A DNA stretch of 8,449 nt from Flavobacterium sp. (GTDB lineage Bacteria > Bacteroidota > Bacteroidia > Flavobacteriales > Flavobacteriaceae). The notes beneath the pieces were generated by a model. It did no database searches. It had not been told where the DNA came from and saw only the letters and a list, made by a program, of their open reading frames with translations. The translations under genes were made by a program, and so were the position numbers. Shown piece by piece: positions 6,631 to 8,449 of this stretch (position 1 is the stretch's first letter; each line of letters starts with the position of its first letter). The stretch lies in NCBI GenBank assembly GCA_015478765.1, contig JADMKR010000010.1, positions 1 to 8,449 of the forward strand, read 5' to 3'.

Positions 6631-7902
6631 CTAATTTATGATATCGAAACCGGTGTAAGGGCGGAGCACTTCCGGAATTACGATGCCTTCCGGCGTTTGA
6701 TAATTCTCCAAAATACCTGCTAAAACACGCGGCAGTGCCAATGAACTTCCGTTCAAGGTATGTGCTAGCTGATTTTTACCGTCTTTATCGCGAAATCTCA
6801 ATTTAAGCCGATTGGATTGAAATGTTTCGAAGTTTGAAACCGAAGAAATTTCCAGCCATCGATCCTGCGCGGTAGAGAAAACCTCAAAATCGTATGTCAT
6901 TGCCGAGGCAAAACCCATGTCGCCACCGCAAAGTCGTAAAATTCGGTAGGGAAGTTTGAGTTCGCTCAGGATTTGTTTTACATGTTCGACCATACCTTCC
7001 AACGCTTCATATGATTTCGACGGATGTTCAACCCGAACAATCTCGACCTTATCGAATTGATGCAACCTGTTCAAACCACGAACATGAGCACCATACGAAC
7101 CTGCTTCGCGTCGGAAGCACGGCGTGTAGGCGGTACACATCACCGGCAAATCGTTTTCATTAAGTATCACGTCCCGAAAAAGATTGGTTACCGGAACTTC
7201 AGCAGTAGGAATCAGATATAGATCGTCGATTCCAGCGTGGTACATTTGACCTTCCTTATCGGGCAATTGCCCGGTGCCGATACCGGATGCTTCATTTACC
7301 AAGTGCGGAACCTGATATTCGGTATAGCCGGCTGCTACATTCTTGTCTAAAAAATAGGCGATCAATGCTCGCTGAAGCCTTGCGCCTTTTCCTTTATAAA
7401 CCGGAAAACCTGCGCCGGTGATTTTTACGCCGAGTTCAAAATCGATGATATCGTATTTCTTAACGAGTTCCCAATGCGGTTGTGCTTCAGTATGTAAAGT
7501 CGGAATTTCTCCATGTTCGAAAACGGTTAGATTGTCGTCGGGAGTTTTCCCCTCAGGCACAAGGTCGGCCGGAACATTCGGTATGGCGTATAATTGCTGC
7601 GTCAGTTGTGCGGCAAGCGTTTCGGCTTTTTCCGACAGTGATTTGCTCGTTTCCTTGAGCTTGATGGTTTTCTCTTTTAAAATCGCTGCCTTCGCTTTTT
7701 CACCGGATTTCATCAATTCGCCGATATCTTTCGAAAGCTTGTTCGATTCCGATAACACATTGTCAAGTTCCACCTGGGCCGCGCGGCGCTCCTCGTCGAG
7801 ACGGATTACGTCATTAATAATTGCTTGTGCATCGATATTCCGTTTTGCCAATGCGGCAATCACTTTTTCAGAATTCTCTCTTATAAATGTTGTCTGTAAC
7901 AT
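6631..7902 (-). CDS. serS: Seryl-tRNA synthetase (class II)
   Basis: SerRS charges tRNA-Ser (and tRNA-Sec where present) with serine in the cytoplasm. The 423-residue product has the normal bacterial length and layout. An N-terminal antiparallel coiled-coil arm (about 30-100, rich in Lys, Glu and Ala) binds the long variable arm of tRNA-Ser. The class II catalytic core follows. Visible motifs are FPVYKGKGARLQRALIAYFL (motif 1 region, 166-185), the serine-binding TAEVP (233-237), motif 2 FRREAGSYGAHVRGLNRLHQF (263-283), EISSVSNFETFQSNR (351-365) and motif 3 LNGSSLALPRVLAGILENYQ (383-402). The ATG at 7902 precedes the usual MLQ start, and the stop is TAG at 6631. This is probably the first gene of the leftward operon; a TAAATTTG promoter box lies 21 nt upstream of the start. 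Confidence 0.98.
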   Translation of the reverse strand: MLQTTFIRENSEKVIAALAKRNIDAQAIINDVIRLDEERRAAQVELDNVLSESNKLSKDIGELMKSGEKAKAAILKEKTIKLKETSKSLSEKAETLAAQLTQQLYAIPNVPADLVPEGKTPDDNLTVFEHGEIPTLHTEAQPHWELVKKYDIIDFELGVKITGAGFPVYKGKGARLQRALIAYFLDKNVAAGYTEYQVPHLVNEASGIGTGQLPDKEGQMYHAGIDDLYLIPTAEVPVTNLFRDVILNENDLPVMCTAYTPCFRREAGSYGAHVRGLNRLHQFDKVEIVRVEHPSKSYEALEGMVEHVKQILSELKLPYRILRLCGGDMGFASAMTYDFEVFSTAQDRWLEISSVSNFETFQSNRLKLRFRDKDGKNQLAHTLNGSSLALPRVLAGILENYQTPEGIVIPEVLRPYTGFDIIN

Positions 7903-7923
7903 GTCGGTTTTTTAATAAGGAAG

Positions 7924-7931
7924 CAAATTTA
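7924..7931 (-). promoter_or_regulatory. Bacteroidota -7 promoter box for serS and the leftward operon
   Basis: On the minus strand this octamer reads TAAATTTG, an exact match to the Bacteroidota -7 consensus TAnnTTTG. It ends 21 nt before the serS ATG, which would give a short leader of roughly a dozen nucleotides. I do not find a good TTG -33 element at the expected distance (the region there reads CTTTAT), so the call rests on the -7 box and its position. Confidence 0.55.
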
Positions 7932-8030
7932 ATCAATTGATACTGATAAAGGGAGTACCGCAGCGAAAAATGGCGGTTTCGCTATCGGAAGATTCCAACA
8001 GGTAAAATCATATGTCTCACAATACTTACG

Positions 8031-8038
8031 TAAATTTG
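8031..8038 (+). promoter_or_regulatory. Bacteroidota -7 promoter box for the M1 aminopeptidase gene
   Basis: The plus strand reads TAAATTTG, again an exact TAnnTTTG match and identical to the box serving serS. It ends 15 nt before the ATG at 8054, so the transcript leader would be very short (roughly 8-10 nt). A clear TTG -33 element is not seen at the usual spacing. Support comes from the box sequence, its orientation and its distance to the start. Confidence 0.5.
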
Positions 8039-8053
8039 TGAAAAGCCATCGTC

Positions 8054-8449
8054 ATGAAAATCCGCCTGCTGCTTGTTTTATTATCATTACAAATCGTACA
8101 CTCTCAGCCTGTTGCTGATGACGTAGCGGCAATAGCGGCGTCGGAAATGAAAGGTGCATCATCGCTCATAAATTTCGTGGCCAATCCCAATACACAAAAT
8201 TACGATGTTACCGCTCACGAATTGCGCTTCACTGTCGATCCCAACATACCGCAACGATATATCAGCGGAACCGTTACCACGATCTATACGGCGCTGGCCG
8301 ATATGAGTTCCATAACCTTTGATCTGGCCGACGAACTTATCGTCGCAAGCGTGACTTCAAATGGCGCACCGTTAGCATTCTCACAATCGGATGATGAGCT
8401 TATAATTACCCTTTCAGGCGTTCAACCAGCCGGAATGTCTTCTTGGGTG
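8054..8449 (+). CDS. Secreted M1-family aminopeptidase (partial, N-terminal domain only)
   Basis: An open frame runs from ATG at 8054 to the window edge (132 codons, no stop). It starts with a signal peptide (MKIRLLLVLLSLQIVHS, cleavage before or after Q18). Residues ~36-125 resemble the N-terminal beta-sandwich of M1 (gluzincin) aminopeptidases: NTQNYDVTAHELRFTVDP (47-64), ISGTVTTIYTALADMSSITFDL (70-91), then IVASVTSNGAPLAFSQSDDELIITL (96-120). The catalytic GxMEN and HExxHxxxxE motifs would lie beyond the window, so activity cannot be confirmed here. Flavobacterial secreted members often carry a C-terminal type IX secretion sorting domain; that end is not visible. The gene is divergent from serS with 151 nt between start codons. 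An alternative is another protein sharing this N-terminal domain. Confidence 0.8.
   Translation, partial: MKIRLLLVLLSLQIVHSQPVADDVAAIAASEMKGASSLINFVANPNTQNYDVTAHELRFTVDPNIPQRYISGTVTTIYTALADMSSITFDLADELIVASVTSNGAPLAFSQSDDELIITLSGVQPAGMSSWV

Larger units (their letters stand above)
1..7902 (-). other. Probable leftward operon of eight genes (serS to TM2 gene)
   Basis: All eight minus-strand genes follow each other closely. In transcription order the spacings are 61 nt (serS to TPR), 11 nt (TPR to DUF4286), 36 nt (DUF4286 to ksgA), an 11-nt overlap (ksgA/mgtE), 31 nt (mgtE to secreted protein), 26 nt (secreted protein to dehydrogenase-VOC) and 38 nt (to TM2). No hairpin followed by a T-run was seen in any gap. 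The only gap large enough for an easy internal promoter is the AT-rich 61-nt one after serS (6570-6630), where I found no TAnnTTTG box. Read-through from the serS promoter is therefore the simplest model. Internal promoters inside coding regions cannot be excluded. Confidence 0.6.

Noticed and set aside
7418..7915. Plus-strand open frame of 165 codons opposite serS
   Set aside because: It is antisense to the conserved SerRS N-terminal arm, low in complexity (Ser/Phe-rich) and has no family features.
7957..7977. Possible hairpin ACCGC...GCGGT in the divergent intergenic region
   Set aside because: The stem is only 5 bp with an 11-nt loop and no T-run follows. Both flanking genes are transcribed away from it, so no terminator is expected here.

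Overview
The window looks like chromosomal DNA from a member of the Bacteroidota, most likely class Flavobacteriia. The reasons are: secreted-protein leaders ending in ...Q (ALNAQ, FGQ, HSQ); two -7 boxes matching the Bacteroidota motif TAnnTTTG in place of E. coli-type promoters; no clear Shine-Dalgarno sequences; several TTG starts; and proteins of characteristic Bacteroidota type (DUF4286, KsgA with NFPYNIS, a TPR protein ending in RGD-like residues). Coding density is high. I see no mobile element, CRISPR array, rRNA or tRNA.

Layout, in the direction of transcription: eight minus-strand genes run leftward from about 7902 to the left edge. They are serS (7902-6631), a secreted TPR protein (6569-4791), a DUF4286 protein (4779-4468), ksgA/rsmA (4431-3652), mgtE (3662-2310), an unrecognised secreted protein (2278-1625), a D-2-hydroxyacid dehydrogenase fused to a VOC domain (1598-222), and a TM2-domain membrane protein cut by the window edge (183-1). 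Gaps are short (11-61 nt), and ksgA and mgtE overlap by 11 nt, so this is probably one operon or a few overlapping transcription units. At the right, a divergent plus-strand gene (8054 onward, cut by the edge) encodes the signal peptide and N-terminal domain of a probable secreted M1-family aminopeptidase. The 151-nt divergent intergenic region holds an identical TAAATTTG box facing each way.

Together the leftward genes combine translation and ribosome maturation (SerRS, KsgA), magnesium uptake (MgtE) and envelope or unknown functions. This is a housekeeping neighbourhood, not a defence or metabolic island. The most unusual item is the in-frame fusion of a complete 2-hydroxyacid dehydrogenase to a complete glyoxalase/VOC-fold domain, both of which I know as separate proteins. 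No previously undescribed multi-gene system is evident.
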